Assembly: GCA_964462945.1 (NCBI GenBank)
Contig: CAYWZW010000005.1
Coordinates: 1-64,000, forward strand
Origin: GCA-020343675 sp964462945
GTDB lineage: Bacteria; Planctomycetota; Phycisphaerae; Sedimentisphaerales; Anaerobacaceae
Reading direction: 5' to 3'
Length of the DNA: 64,000 nucleotides
The translations under genes and the position numbers were made by a program. Position 1 is the stretch's first letter, and every line of letters starts with the position of its first letter. The notes under the pieces were generated by a model. That model had not been told where the DNA came from and ran no database searches. It saw nothing but the letters and a program-made list of their open reading frames with translations. Positions 15,821 through 28,803 of this stretch are shown here, one piece after another.

Positions 15821-16498
15821 ATGCGAGCGAAAAGTAAAAGGTACGTGAGAGAATCGCAACAGGTGAGCAAAGAGGCGGTCAGCCTGCCTGAAGCGGTCGA
15901 GAAGATCAAATCGTTTAAGTCGGTGAAATTTGACCAGAGCATACAGTGCGTGCTGCACTTGGGCATCGACCCGAAACAAGCCGATCAGTTGATTCGGGGC
16001 TCCATATCGTTGCCCCATGGGATAGGTAAGCAGAAAAAAGTCATTGCCTTCTGCGAGGATTCGGACATCGAGGCTGCCCGAAAGGCGGGGGCTATTGAGG
16101 CCGGCTGCGATGAGCTGATCAAGAAAATATCGGATGGCTGGGCGGACTTCGACGTGGCTATCGCCTCACCAAAGGTGATGGGAAAAGCAGGCAAACTTGG
16201 TCGCGTGCTTGGGCCGCAGGGAAAGATGCCTTCTCCGAAGAATGGCACTGTGACGGCTGACGTTGTGACGGCGGTGGCTGAATTTGCGGCAGGCAAAGTC
16301 GAGTTCAGAAACGATGCCGGCGGCAATGTCCATGCCGTAGTTGGCAAGCAGAGTTTCGAGCCTGCGAAACTGGTGGAAAACATCGAGGCGTTTGTCTCGT
16401 ATATCAAGAAAATCAAGCCCACTACGGCCAAAGGTACATACATAAAAAAGATGTGTCTATCTGCGACAATGGGTCCCGGCATCATCGTGAGCATCTGA
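15821..16498 (+). CDS. rplA: 50S ribosomal protein L1
   Basis: 225 residues, normal length. Two-domain L1 with the signature DVAIASPKVMGKAGKLGRVLGPQGKMPSPK-type region (about 107-140; partial motif GRVLGPQGKMP) and the closing GPGIIVSI. It binds the L1 stalk of 23S rRNA and in other bacteria represses its own L11-L1 operon. The start lacks a clear Shine-Dalgarno site and is preceded by GAGATGTGATCT, a degenerate heptad pair. Confidence 0.97.
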   Translation: MRAKSKRYVRESQQVSKEAVSLPEAVEKIKSFKSVKFDQSIQCVLHLGIDPKQADQLIRGSISLPHGIGKQKKVIAFCEDSDIEAARKAGAIEAGCDELIKKISDGWADFDVAIASPKVMGKAGKLGRVLGPQGKMPSPKNGTVTADVVTAVAEFAAGKVEFRNDAGGNVHAVVGKQSFEPAKLVENIEAFVSYIKKIKPTTAKGTYIKKMCLSATMGPGIIVSI

Positions 16499-16731
16499 AA
16501 CGTAAACGATGAAGTCCGGTGTGAAGTTTGAGGCGCCGCGTGCAAAATTCAAGACAAGCACAAACGGCCAAGAGAGAAAGCCGCGAGGTTCGGTTCTTAA
16601 GAGGTAAGTTCAATACTAAACGGGCTAACATTTTGAGCATTCGGGGCTCGATCAGTTTAAGTTTTGATAGTTGAGCTATGTAGATTAATGGGTGTGCTCT
16701 TGACAGGCACGTATGAAGTACAGGTGATAGA

Positions 16732-17265
16732 ATGAGCAGATACGTAAAAGAGTTGTTGCAGTCACAGTTGGAAAAGAAAATTGTTGACGAGAATGTGCGG
16801 GAGTTCCTGGTTATCAGCACCAAGGGCGTCAATGGAGTTCACAATAATCTGATGCGCGGCGAGCTGCAACGAAAAGGTATTGGGTTGTCGGTGGTCAGGA
16901 ATTCTCTGTTCAAGAAAGCGCTATGCAAACAGGGGATGGAACCGGCGGCGACGTTGTTCAGCGGCCCCTGTGCCGTTGCTTACGGCGGTGACAGTATTGT
17001 TGATGTTGCCAAGGAAATAGTCGGGTGGGCCAAAAAGATCCCCTTGATTGAGCTAAAGGGGGCTTTTCTTGAGGGCTCGGCTTTGGGTGCCAAAGCGGCG
17101 CAAGAGCTTGCAAAGATGCCGACGCGAGCCGAGTTGTTGGGTGGAATTATTACCTTGTTACAGTCGCCCGCAAGGAGATTGGTCTCGGCCGTGGGTGCTC
17201 CGGCGCAAGTTATCGCAGGGTGCATAGATACCATTGCAGAGAGTGGTGAAAAACAGGCCGCGTAA
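16732..17265 (+). CDS. rplJ: 50S ribosomal protein L10
   Basis: 177 residues. L10 anchors the L7/L12 dimers on the ribosomal stalk. Typical motifs are the N-terminal helix, STKGVNGVHNNLMR (about 24-37) and VVRNSLFKKAL. It is preceded by 233 nt after rplA, the place where an L10-type autoregulatory leader is expected; I could not draw a convincing kink-turn by eye. Confidence 0.95.
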   Translation: MSRYVKELLQSQLEKKIVDENVREFLVISTKGVNGVHNNLMRGELQRKGIGLSVVRNSLFKKALCKQGMEPAATLFSGPCAVAYGGDSIVDVAKEIVGWAKKIPLIELKGAFLEGSALGAKAAQELAKMPTRAELLGGIITLLQSPARRLVSAVGAPAQVIAGCIDTIAESGEKQAA

Positions 17266-17274
17266 AATGAAATA

Positions 17275-17341
17275 CGAAACTGCCTGTGTGGCTGTCCCCG
17301 TCCTGATGATGGATGGGGTTAAACGAAACGGCGTAGTTTCG
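17275..17341 (+). promoter_or_regulatory. hairpin leader between rplJ and rplL
   Basis: An 8-bp hairpin with a G.U pair (CCCCGTCC 17296-17303, loop TGATGAT, GGATGGGG 17311-17318) is enclosed by CGAAACT (17275-17281) and AGTTTCG (17335-17341). It lies 37 nt before the rplL start and could help raise L12 output over L10, by processing or by partial readthrough control. Confidence 0.55.
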
Positions 17342-17378
17342 GCTACCACCAGGTCTTAGGTAATAGGAGTTGACAGAA

Positions 17379-17840
17379 ATGTCGGAAGAACAAACAACAG
17401 ACATCAAAGAAACGAAAGAGACAAAAAAGGCACAGAAAGACGAATCGGCAAGAAAATGGAGCAGCGATGTTAAGGCGCTCGGCGACAAAATAGTCGCTCT
17501 GACACTGATGCAAGCCAAGGAGCTGGGCGACTATCTGAAGGAAGAATATGGTATCGAGCCCGCTGCCGGCGGCGCTGTTGTCATGGCGGGACCCGCGGCG
17601 CCGGGCCAGGCCGAGGAAAAAGTGGAGAAAACCAGTTTTGACGTAATCCTGAAGGAATTCGGCGATAAGAAGATTCAGGTTATTAAGGAGGTCAGAGCTC
17701 TGACCGGATTGGGATTGAAAGAAGCCAAGGATCTTGTCGAAGGCGCGCCGAAGCCGGTCAAGCAGGGGCTGAGTAAGGAAGACGCTGAGGCGGCCCGCAA
17801 GCAGCTTGAAGCGGCGGGTGCGGTGGTGGAAATAGCGTAA
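17379..17840 (+). CDS. rplL: 50S ribosomal protein L7/L12
   Basis: 153 residues from the ATG at 17379 (TAGGAG 9 nt upstream). It is about 25-30 residues longer than usual because of a charged, Lys/Glu/Thr-rich N-terminal extension (TDIKETKETKKAQKDES) before the dimerisation domain (about 30-60). The hinge is Ala/Gly/Pro-rich, and the C-terminal factor-binding domain has KIQVIKEVRALTGLGLKEAK with the conserved Lys and Leu contacts for EF-G and EF-Tu. Confidence 0.95.
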   Translation: MSEEQTTDIKETKETKKAQKDESARKWSSDVKALGDKIVALTLMQAKELGDYLKEEYGIEPAAGGAVVMAGPAAPGQAEEKVEKTSFDVILKEFGDKKIQVIKEVRALTGLGLKEAKDLVEGAPKPVKQGLSKEDAEAARKQLEAAGAVVEIA

Positions 17841-17944
17841 ACAGGAGCAGCCTGAGCGCCTGTCCTTGTGGGAGTCGGCATTTGGCAGGCCGGAAAGTGT
17901 TACTCCTACATGATAGTTGGGGCATTTAATGCTGGAGATGAGCC

Positions 17945-20900
17945 ATGCGTGAGAACAGTGCAGGCCGAGCCGTTCGTGATTTCGGCAAGGTACGCGACGC
18001 CGTTGAGATCCCGGACTTGGTGGCGATACAGAGGAAAAGCTATGAGAAATTCCTGCAGAAAGACGTGCCGCCGACGAAGAGAGAATGCGTCGGACTGGAA
18101 GCCCTGTTTCGGGAGACGTTTCCTATCGAAAGCTATGACAAGAAAATGCTCCTGGAGTATCTCTACTACGAGATGGAGAAGCCACATTACACGCCCACTC
18201 AATGCCGACAGTTGCGGCTGACGTACGGCTACCCGGTAAAGATCTGGTGCAGACTGCGCAGCAAAGAGGGCGCGGATCTGGCTGAGCAGGCGATGTATAT
18301 CGGCGAAATGCCGGTGATGATAGGCGGTGGCGAATTCATTGTCAACGGGGCGGTGCGCGTCATCGTTAACCAACTGCACCGAAGTCCGGGCGTTGATTTT
18401 CTCATTGAAAGCAAAGAAGGCGACAGGGTGCTGCACGGAGGCAGAGTCATACCCGAGAGAGGCAGCTGGATAGAAATAGGGGTAACAACCAAGGACGTGT
18501 TGGTTGTCCGAATTGACCAGTCCAGCAAGATACCGGCTACTATCTTCCTCCGGGCCATGGACCCTGCCTATGGGACCACAGAGCAAATTCTGCGCTTGTT
18601 CTATCCAATAAAAGCTATGCCGATAGACAAACTTGCGCCGACGATGTGGGCCGCCGAACCGATAGTGGATACGGATTCAGGTGAGATCATAGCCAAGGCC
18701 GCCACCCAGATAGGCGACAAGGTCTCCGTGGTGCAGGCTGCGTACGAAAAATCGCCTGCGAAGGGCGACAAGAAGCAGAAAACCTCCAGGAAGGCGAAAG
18801 AATCGGCGACGGTAGAGGTGATAGAGGGCATTCGAGATACGATTATTCTGAACACGCTCGCGGAAGATGATTGCCAGAGTCATGAACAGGCGCTATTGAA
18901 GTTTTATATGAGGCTCAGACCCGGCAACCCACCCAACGAAGAAAAGGCACGGATCTTCTTTGCAGAGAAATTTTATGATTCAAACCGCTATCGTCTGGGC
19001 AAAGTGGGCAGGTTCCGTATCAATCGGAAGTTCAACCAGACCGTTGCCGAAGATGAGATGACGCTTCGGCCTGAAGATTTCCTCAACACGATGAAGTACA
19101 TAGCGGCGCTGCGGAACAACGAGGGCGAAGTTGACGATATCGACCATCTTGGCAACCGGAGATTGCGGACTATAGAAGAGCTGGCCGCCGACGAAATCCG
19201 AAAGGGGCTGCTGAAGCTGCGCCGCACTGTCCAGGAACGAATGAGTATGAAAAGAGACGGTGATCAGACCGTGCGGATCGCGGATCTGGTCAATTCCAAG
19301 AGCGTCTCGAGCAGCATCAACTATTTCTTTGGTCGCGGCGAGTTGAGTCAGGTCGTTGACCAGACCAATGCCCTGAGCCAATTGACTCACGAGAGGCGTC
19401 TGTCTGCTCTTGGGCCGGGTGGGTTGAACAGAAGGCGGGCCGGCTTCGAGGTTCGCGACGTTCATATCAGCCATTACGGCAGAATCTGTCCGATTGAAAC
19501 GCCTGAAGGAACAAATATTGGCTTGATTGCCTCGCTGGCGATATTTGCTTCGGTTGACGAATACGGATTTTTGCTGACACCGTATCGCAAAGTCAGAAAC
19601 GGCAAGGCCACAGACGAAGTGGAGTATTTGCGTGCCGATGACGAGATGAGAGCCATATTTGCTCCGCCCAGCGCGGTGGATGCCGCGAGCGGTAAATTGC
19701 ATAAGGGCTTCGTTCTTGCACGAAAAAGTGGTGAGCTGGCCCATGTCTCCAGCGACGAAGTTGACTACGTCGATATTTCACCCAAACAAATTGTCGGGAT
19801 TTCGGCTGCGCTTATCCCGTTTCTCGAGCACGACGATGCAAACCGGGCTCTGATGGGTTCGAACATGCAGCGACAGGCCGTTCCGCTGCTCAGGACGGAA
19901 CCGCCTTTGGTCGGCACGGGTATAGAAGGGATCGTTGGCCAGAACTCAAGTATGGTCATTCACGCCGCAAACGGCGGCGTCGTGACAGCGGTCGATGCAA
20001 CCAGGATCGTCATTAACCATACCGACGAGTACCGGCTGGAGAAGTTTATTGGCCTGAACGAGAGAACCTGTCTCAATCAAAAGCCGACGGTCCGGCTGGG
20101 TGAAAAGGTAAGAGCGGGCCAGGTCATAGCGGACGGCGGCGGTACCGCCGACGGCGTGCTGGCGCTCGGCAAGAATGTCCTCGTCGGATTTGTCTCCTTC
20201 GACGGCTTCAACTTTGAGGACGCGATTATTGTCAGCGAGAGACTCTGCAAGGACGATAGCTTTACAAGCATCCACATCGACGAGTTTACTGCCGAGGTCC
20301 GTGAGACGCGCCTCGGTAAGGAGGAGTTTACCTGCGATATTCCCAATGTCAGTGAACGAGCGCTGCGGAACCTCGACGAGTATGGAGTGGTCCGGCAGGG
20401 AACGAGGGTCTGCCCCGGCGATATTCTGGTGGGCAAGGTCGTGCCCAAGAGCAAGACCGAATTGACGCCCGAGGAAAAGCTGCTGCACGCCATATTCGGC
20501 AGGGCCGGCGAAGATGTCAAAAACGATTCGCTTGAGCTGCCCAGCGGATACGAGGGAGTGGTCATCTCGACGGAGCGATTCACCAGGCGTGGCGCCGGCA
20601 CAGACGAGCAGAAGAAAGAATTGGCGGCTCAGATCAAAGAATATGAAAAGCAAATGAGGGCCAAAGAATGCCTGATATTCAGGCAAATGATCGATGCCAT
20701 CTACGGCAAGTTCGAGGTCAACATCATCGACCCGTCCACGCGTCAGAAAGTCGGCGCCAGCACGGACGATGAGGTTATTTACGAACAGATAGAGAGCTTC
20801 AGTGCCAAATGGGTCAAACCCGCCTCGCTCCGGGACGACGTACAGAAAATCGTCGATAGATTCTGGATTAGGATTGTTGATATTCAGGAAGAGAAGAAGC

Positions 20901-21772
20901 AGAGAATCGAGACTTTGAAACACGGCGATGAGCTGCCCAGCGGGGTATTGCAGATGGTCAAAGTTTACGTCGCGATCAAGAGAACGCTGTCGATCGGCGA
21001 CAAAATGGCCGGACGCCACGGCAACAAGGGCGTCATTGCAAAGATTATGCCCGAGGAGGATATGCCGTTTCTCGCAGACGGCACGCCTCTTGACATATTG
21101 CTCAATCCGCTCGGCGTCCCGAGCCGAATGAACGTCGGCCAGATTCTGGAAACGCATCTCGGCTGGGTGGCCAAGGTGCTGGACTTCGACGCGGTGACGC
21201 CGGTTTTTGACGGGGCGACTGAAGATGTTGTCAAAAAACTGATCGCCGAAGCGAACGATCTCATGGCCAAACGAAAAGCTCAGCTCGAAGCACAAAAACA
21301 AGTACCGCCGGCTAATGAGTTCTTTGTGAACATCCCCAATACGCTCAAGATTCAGTTGTATGACGGCAGGACGGGCAAGCCGTTTGATCAAGGGGCAACC
21401 ATCGGATACATCTATATGATGAAACTTCATCATCTTGTGGATGACAAAATTCACGCCAGGGCAACCGGTCCGTACAGCCTGATTACGCAGCAGCCGTTGG
21501 GCGGCAAGGCCAGGACCGGCGGGCAACGATTCGGAGAAATGGAGGTGTGGGCGCTGGAGGGATACGGAGCCGCCTACGCACTGCAGGAAATGCTCACTGT
21601 CAAAAGCGACGACGTTGAGGGACGAACCAAAATCTATGAGTCGATGGTCAAAGGGCAGAACACGCTTGAAGCCGGTACACCGCTGTCTTTCGATGTGCTC
21701 TGCAATGAGATACGAGGATTGGGATTGAATATCCAGCTCGATAAGAAACGGCTTGGAAGCACCGCTTTGTAG
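17945..21772 (+). CDS. rpoB: DNA-directed RNA polymerase subunit beta
   Basis: 1275 residues; ATG with GGAG 8 nt upstream. All beta landmarks are present: the RINRKFN-type region, the rifampicin cluster (about 462-490: LSQVVDQTNALSQLTHERR and SALGPGG), CPIETPEGTNIGL, GDKMAGRHGNKGV and the C-terminal clamp QRFGEMEVWALEGYGAAY. Compared with E. coli, Phe514 and Met515 are Val and Val, while Gln513, Asp516, His526, Arg529 and Ser531 are kept. A Lys-rich insertion (KGDKKQKTSRKAKE, about 278-291) interrupts the protrusion/lobe region. rpoC follows 46 nt after the stop. Confidence 0.98.
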   Translation: MRENSAGRAVRDFGKVRDAVEIPDLVAIQRKSYEKFLQKDVPPTKRECVGLEALFRETFPIESYDKKMLLEYLYYEMEKPHYTPTQCRQLRLTYGYPVKIWCRLRSKEGADLAEQAMYIGEMPVMIGGGEFIVNGAVRVIVNQLHRSPGVDFLIESKEGDRVLHGGRVIPERGSWIEIGVTTKDVLVVRIDQSSKIPATIFLRAMDPAYGTTEQILRLFYPIKAMPIDKLAPTMWAAEPIVDTDSGEIIAKAATQIGDKVSVVQAAYEKSPAKGDKKQKTSRKAKESATVEVIEGIRDTIILNTLAEDDCQSHEQALLKFYMRLRPGNPPNEEKARIFFAEKFYDSNRYRLGKVGRFRINRKFNQTVAEDEMTLRPEDFLNTMKYIAALRNNEGEVDDIDHLGNRRLRTIEELAADEIRKGLLKLRRTVQERMSMKRDGDQTVRIADLVNSKSVSSSINYFFGRGELSQVVDQTNALSQLTHERRLSALGPGGLNRRRAGFEVRDVHISHYGRICPIETPEGTNIGLIASLAIFASVDEYGFLLTPYRKVRNGKATDEVEYLRADDEMRAIFAPPSAVDAASGKLHKGFVLARKSGELAHVSSDEVDYVDISPKQIVGISAALIPFLEHDDANRALMGSNMQRQAVPLLRTEPPLVGTGIEGIVGQNSSMVIHAANGGVVTAVDATRIVINHTDEYRLEKFIGLNERTCLNQKPTVRLGEKVRAGQVIADGGGTADGVLALGKNVLVGFVSFDGFNFEDAIIVSERLCKDDSFTSIHIDEFTAEVRETRLGKEEFTCDIPNVSERALRNLDEYGVVRQGTRVCPGDILVGKVVPKSKTELTPEEKLLHAIFGRAGEDVKNDSLELPSGYEGVVISTERFTRRGAGTDEQKKELAAQIKEYEKQMRAKECLIFRQMIDAIYGKFEVNIIDPSTRQKVGASTDDEVIYEQIESFSAKWVKPASLRDDVQKIVDRFWIRIVDIQEEKKQRIETLKHGDELPSGVLQMVKVYVAIKRTLSIGDKMAGRHGNKGVIAKIMPEEDMPFLADGTPLDILLNPLGVPSRMNVGQILETHLGWVAKVLDFDAVTPVFDGATEDVVKKLIAEANDLMAKRKAQLEAQKQVPPANEFFVNIPNTLKIQLYDGRTGKPFDQGATIGYIYMMKLHHLVDDKIHARATGPYSLITQQPLGGKARTGGQRFGEMEVWALEGYGAAYALQEMLTVKSDDVEGRTKIYESMVKGQNTLEAGTPLSFDVLCNEIRGLGLNIQLDKKRLGSTAL

Positions 21773-21818
21773 GAACGATTATTATCGAATTGCCAAAATC
21801 GATTGTGAGGGGCCTTAC

Positions 21819-26114
<4,296 letters not shown>

Positions 26115-26282
26115 TTCGAAACCTCTGTCAGGCCGGCCGGAGTTCGCTTGTTCGGGGCTGCTGCGGTGGACTTTCTGTCTCTTGGGCAAGAGCCCGGGAG
26201 ACAATCGCCACATGCTTTGCTGTGGCAAGTGCGCCGTGCTTTTGTTCCTTGCCCGTGTCTGGTGCTCGTGGCCCGATTTGCC

Positions 26283-27122
26283 TTACTCTCGCCGAGGGCG
26301 TTCCTGAATCTGTCTTGCCAGCGCGGCTATGGCCTTGAGCTTCTCAACATCCAATGGTTCGCTTGTATGTCTTGAGTGGGCGGGCTGCTTTGGGTTTTCC
26401 GTGAGTACCCCTTTCTCGTGCCCTCGTCGGCTTAGGCTGTCCCGGGGTAGTTGTTGGGCTGCCGGAACATCGGCGGCTTGTCCCTCGATGTGTTCGGTTT
26501 GTGTGTCTGTGGTGAGGTCGTGTGTCCGTGGGCTGCTGGCAGCCGGCGCCCGGTCAATTTGCTTCTTGAGGAAGTCTTCGACCGGTTTGTGCTTGGCGAG
26601 TCCGTGCTGAAGTTTCTCATTGGTGGCCAGCAGCTCGGCGGTCTGTTGCTTGAGGCGTTCCTCAGTTTGCCTGCTTTCGGCGGTTTCGTGCTGGAGTCTT
26701 TCGTTGGCAGCCGTTAGCTCGGTGAGTTGCTGCTCCAGACGTGCCTCGATTTGCCGTCGTTTGGTGATTTCGTCCTGGAGTTGTTTGATTTGCTCGCTTG
26801 ACCTGTCCAACTGTGATGATGTTGTCCTCTCCTCGTCTTTTTTTCGATGAAAAAAGGCCAAACGGCCTCTCTTCAGGTCTGCGATGTCCTGGCGGTTGTC
26901 TTTGCCGTTGGCCAATTTGACACCTATGATGGGCGAGCGTTCTCGAAGTTGATGTGCATATCCTCTGCCGAGCTTTTCTTTGCGCTGTTGCCTGGCGATT
27001 AACAAGAGGGGAACCAATGCTGCCACGGCTATCGCCAGCATCTCCCACTCCGCCCACTGATGCTGGTAGTACAGCCATGAAATAAGCTGTGTGAGCCTGT
27101 CTATGAAGCTGTGTATGGTCAT
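26283..27122 (-). CDS. membrane-anchored coiled-coil protein, unknown function
   Basis: 279 residues on the strand opposite to its neighbours. One membrane helix (about 27-42, EMLAIAVAALVPLLLIA) is followed by a basic stretch and a segment DIADLKRGRLAFFHRKK (about 80-95). A long Gln/Glu/Leu heptad coiled coil follows (about 100-185; repeats like RQIEARLEQQLTELTAANERL, ESRQTEERLKQQTAEL). The rest is polar and disordered. No catalytic motif is visible. It splits the rpoBC and str operons, an unusual place, so it is probably a later insertion. The start is an ATG without a strong ribosome site. Confidence 0.65.
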   Translation of the reverse strand: MTIHSFIDRLTQLISWLYYQHQWAEWEMLAIAVAALVPLLLIARQQRKEKLGRGYAHQLRERSPIIGVKLANGKDNRQDIADLKRGRLAFFHRKKDEERTTSSQLDRSSEQIKQLQDEITKRRQIEARLEQQLTELTAANERLQHETAESRQTEERLKQQTAELLATNEKLQHGLAKHKPVEDFLKKQIDRAPAASSPRTHDLTTDTQTEHIEGQAADVPAAQQLPRDSLSRRGHEKGVLTENPKQPAHSRHTSEPLDVEKLKAIAALARQIQERPRRE

Positions 27123-27651
27123 CTCTTGTTACCTGCGAATCTCAGGCTAATCGCTCTTCTGAATGATTTCGCGTTCTTCCCATTGCGACCTTATCCGAGG
27201 TAATTCGAGTTCGAGTACTTCCGCCCACAATTGCCGCAACAGGGATAAGGAAATTTCCTTTTCCCATGCGGTGCTCCTGTTCGATAGAAAATGACTGCCG
27301 GGGCAGGCGATTCTGCACGTCCCCGCTAAGTCTTTGAAATTCAGTTTTCCGTATGGCGGAAAGCTTGGAATGAAGCAGAATGAAGCCTTCTCACCATTCC
27401 TCCAACAACATAAATAGTATTATAACACCTTGTGCAGAAAATGTCAAATGGAAAATCGCGTGTCAGGCATGTGTGGAATTGAATACAGCAGGCTTACTCC
27501 CGGCCCGATGCCGGAACCGTGTTCGGCTCGGGCGGCCTGATTGGGGGCCGGGCGACTTGTGTGCCGGCCATATTCTATGATTGCAGAACCCCCAAACCTA
27601 GGTCTTTTTGGTTTTTCGCAAAAAATTTTGTCCTGTGGACCCAAAAATCTC
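27123..27651. other. gap upstream of the rpsL promoter, with a start-less open stretch
   Basis: No gene with a normal start is present. On the minus strand, roughly 27417 down to 27147, about 89 codons are free of stops and read like protein (for example CRIACPGSHFL, LRQLWAEVLELELPRIRSQW), ending 24 nt before the coiled-coil gene. It has no ATG, GTG or TTG in its first two thirds, so it may be a frameshifted remnant or chance. Confidence 0.4.
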
Positions 27652-27679
27652 TTGGCATTTGCATAGGTAGTATTATAAT
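27652..27679 (+). promoter_or_regulatory. strong sigma70-type promoter of the rpsL operon
   Basis: TTGGCA (27652-27657), 16-nt spacer, perfect TATAAT (27674-27679). The leader to the rpsL ATG is about 60 nt. It explains why the str operon can be expressed independently of rpoBC. Confidence 0.7.
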
Positions 27680-27745
27680 ACGGGGCTGTTTTGTCGATGA
27701 CCGAGCAAAGTAACTTGGTAGTTAAGATCAGGGATTAAGAGTATT

Positions 27746-28117
27746 ATGCCCACGATAAATCAGTTAGTTAGACGTCCCCGTGCCAAATCGAAGGGGCACA
27801 AGCGGGTCTCCGATATAAGCGGTTCTCCGCAGAGGCGCGGTGTGTGTTTGATCGTGAGGACGCAGACGCCCAAGAAGCCGAATTCAGCTCTGCGCAAGAT
27901 CGCCCGTGTCAGGCTGACGAACGGCAAGGAAGTCACAGCCTACATCCCCGGCGTTGACCACAACCTTCAAGAGCACAGCACGGTGATTATTCGGGGGGGG
28001 CGAGTCCGGGATCTGCCTGGCGTGCGATATCACATTGTCCGAGGGGTCCTTGACTGTGCCGGAGTGGCCAATCGAAAACAGGGCAGAAGTAAGTACGGGG
28101 CTAAGAGAGCAAAATGA
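27746..28117 (+). CDS. rpsL: 30S ribosomal protein S12
   Basis: 123 residues, normal length. It shapes the decoding centre. The PNSA loop is standard (TPKKPNSALRK, Lys43), but residue 88 in GGRVRDLPGVRYH is Arg (codon CGG at 28007-28009) where E. coli and most bacteria have Lys. Lys88Arg (Lys87Arg without Met) is a classical streptomycin-resistance change, so intrinsic resistance is likely. It is first in the str operon, with rpsG and fusA downstream. Confidence 0.98.
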   Translation: MPTINQLVRRPRAKSKGHKRVSDISGSPQRRGVCLIVRTQTPKKPNSALRKIARVRLTNGKEVTAYIPGVDHNLQEHSTVIIRGGRVRDLPGVRYHIVRGVLDCAGVANRKQGRSKYGAKRAK

Positions 28118-28183
28118 GTTGGTTGTCTGGTAGCTGGTTGGGTGCGCAGCCGCCGGGTACTAACAACCAAATCGAGGAAAACA

Positions 28184-28657
28184 ATGGCTAAAAAGTTTAC
28201 TGCTTCAAGTCAGCAATTGCAGCCGGATCCGAAGTTTAACAGCAAGCTGGTCTCGAAATTTGTCAACTGCCTGATGTGGGAAGGCAAGAAAAGTACCGCT
28301 CAGCAGGTCTTCTATGGTGCTATGGGTATCATTAGCGATAGAGTCAAGGACGCCGGAGCACTTGAGGTGTTCGAGAAGGCGGTAAATAATGTCAGACCGT
28401 TGATCGAAGTTCGAAGCAAGCGTGTTGGAGGAGCCAGTTATCAGGTGCCGATGCAGGTAAATACCAAGCGCCAGCAATCGCTTGCATTCAGGTGGATATT
28501 GGTCGCGGCCCGGTCCAAAAAGGGCAAACCGATGGCCGAGCGTCTGGCCTCGGAGCTGATTGATGCGTACGGCGGACACGGCGGCGCCATGACGACCCGC
28601 GAAAATGTCCACAGAATGGCTGAGGCGAATAAAGCGTTTGCTCATTTCGCCTGGTAA
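28184..28657 (+). CDS. rpsG: 30S ribosomal protein S7
   Basis: 157 residues from MAKKFTASSQ (GAGG 7 nt upstream); an open extension to 28142 has no ribosome site. The typical VGGASYQVPMQV and RWILVAARSKKGKPMAERLA motifs are present. S7 nucleates the 30S head and contacts the E-site tRNA; in E. coli it represses its operon. Confidence 0.96.
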   Translation: MAKKFTASSQQLQPDPKFNSKLVSKFVNCLMWEGKKSTAQQVFYGAMGIISDRVKDAGALEVFEKAVNNVRPLIEVRSKRVGGASYQVPMQVNTKRQQSLAFRWILVAARSKKGKPMAERLASELIDAYGGHGGAMTTRENVHRMAEANKAFAHFAW

Positions 28658-28803
28658 GAGTTGTTGATTTTTGCTGCCATGGTGCGTTCTTGAGAATGAC
28701 CGTGGCAGTTTTTTTATGTCGTATTGTGGCGCGAATTGCTGCTCCGGCGGGTCGATCCGTGGGCGTATCCGGGGCGGTTGCACTGGGATACGAGAGAAGA
28801 ATC

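Noticed and set aside
19946..21526. 526-codon open frame antisense to rpoB
   Set aside because: Same reason: shadow of conserved rpoB codons.
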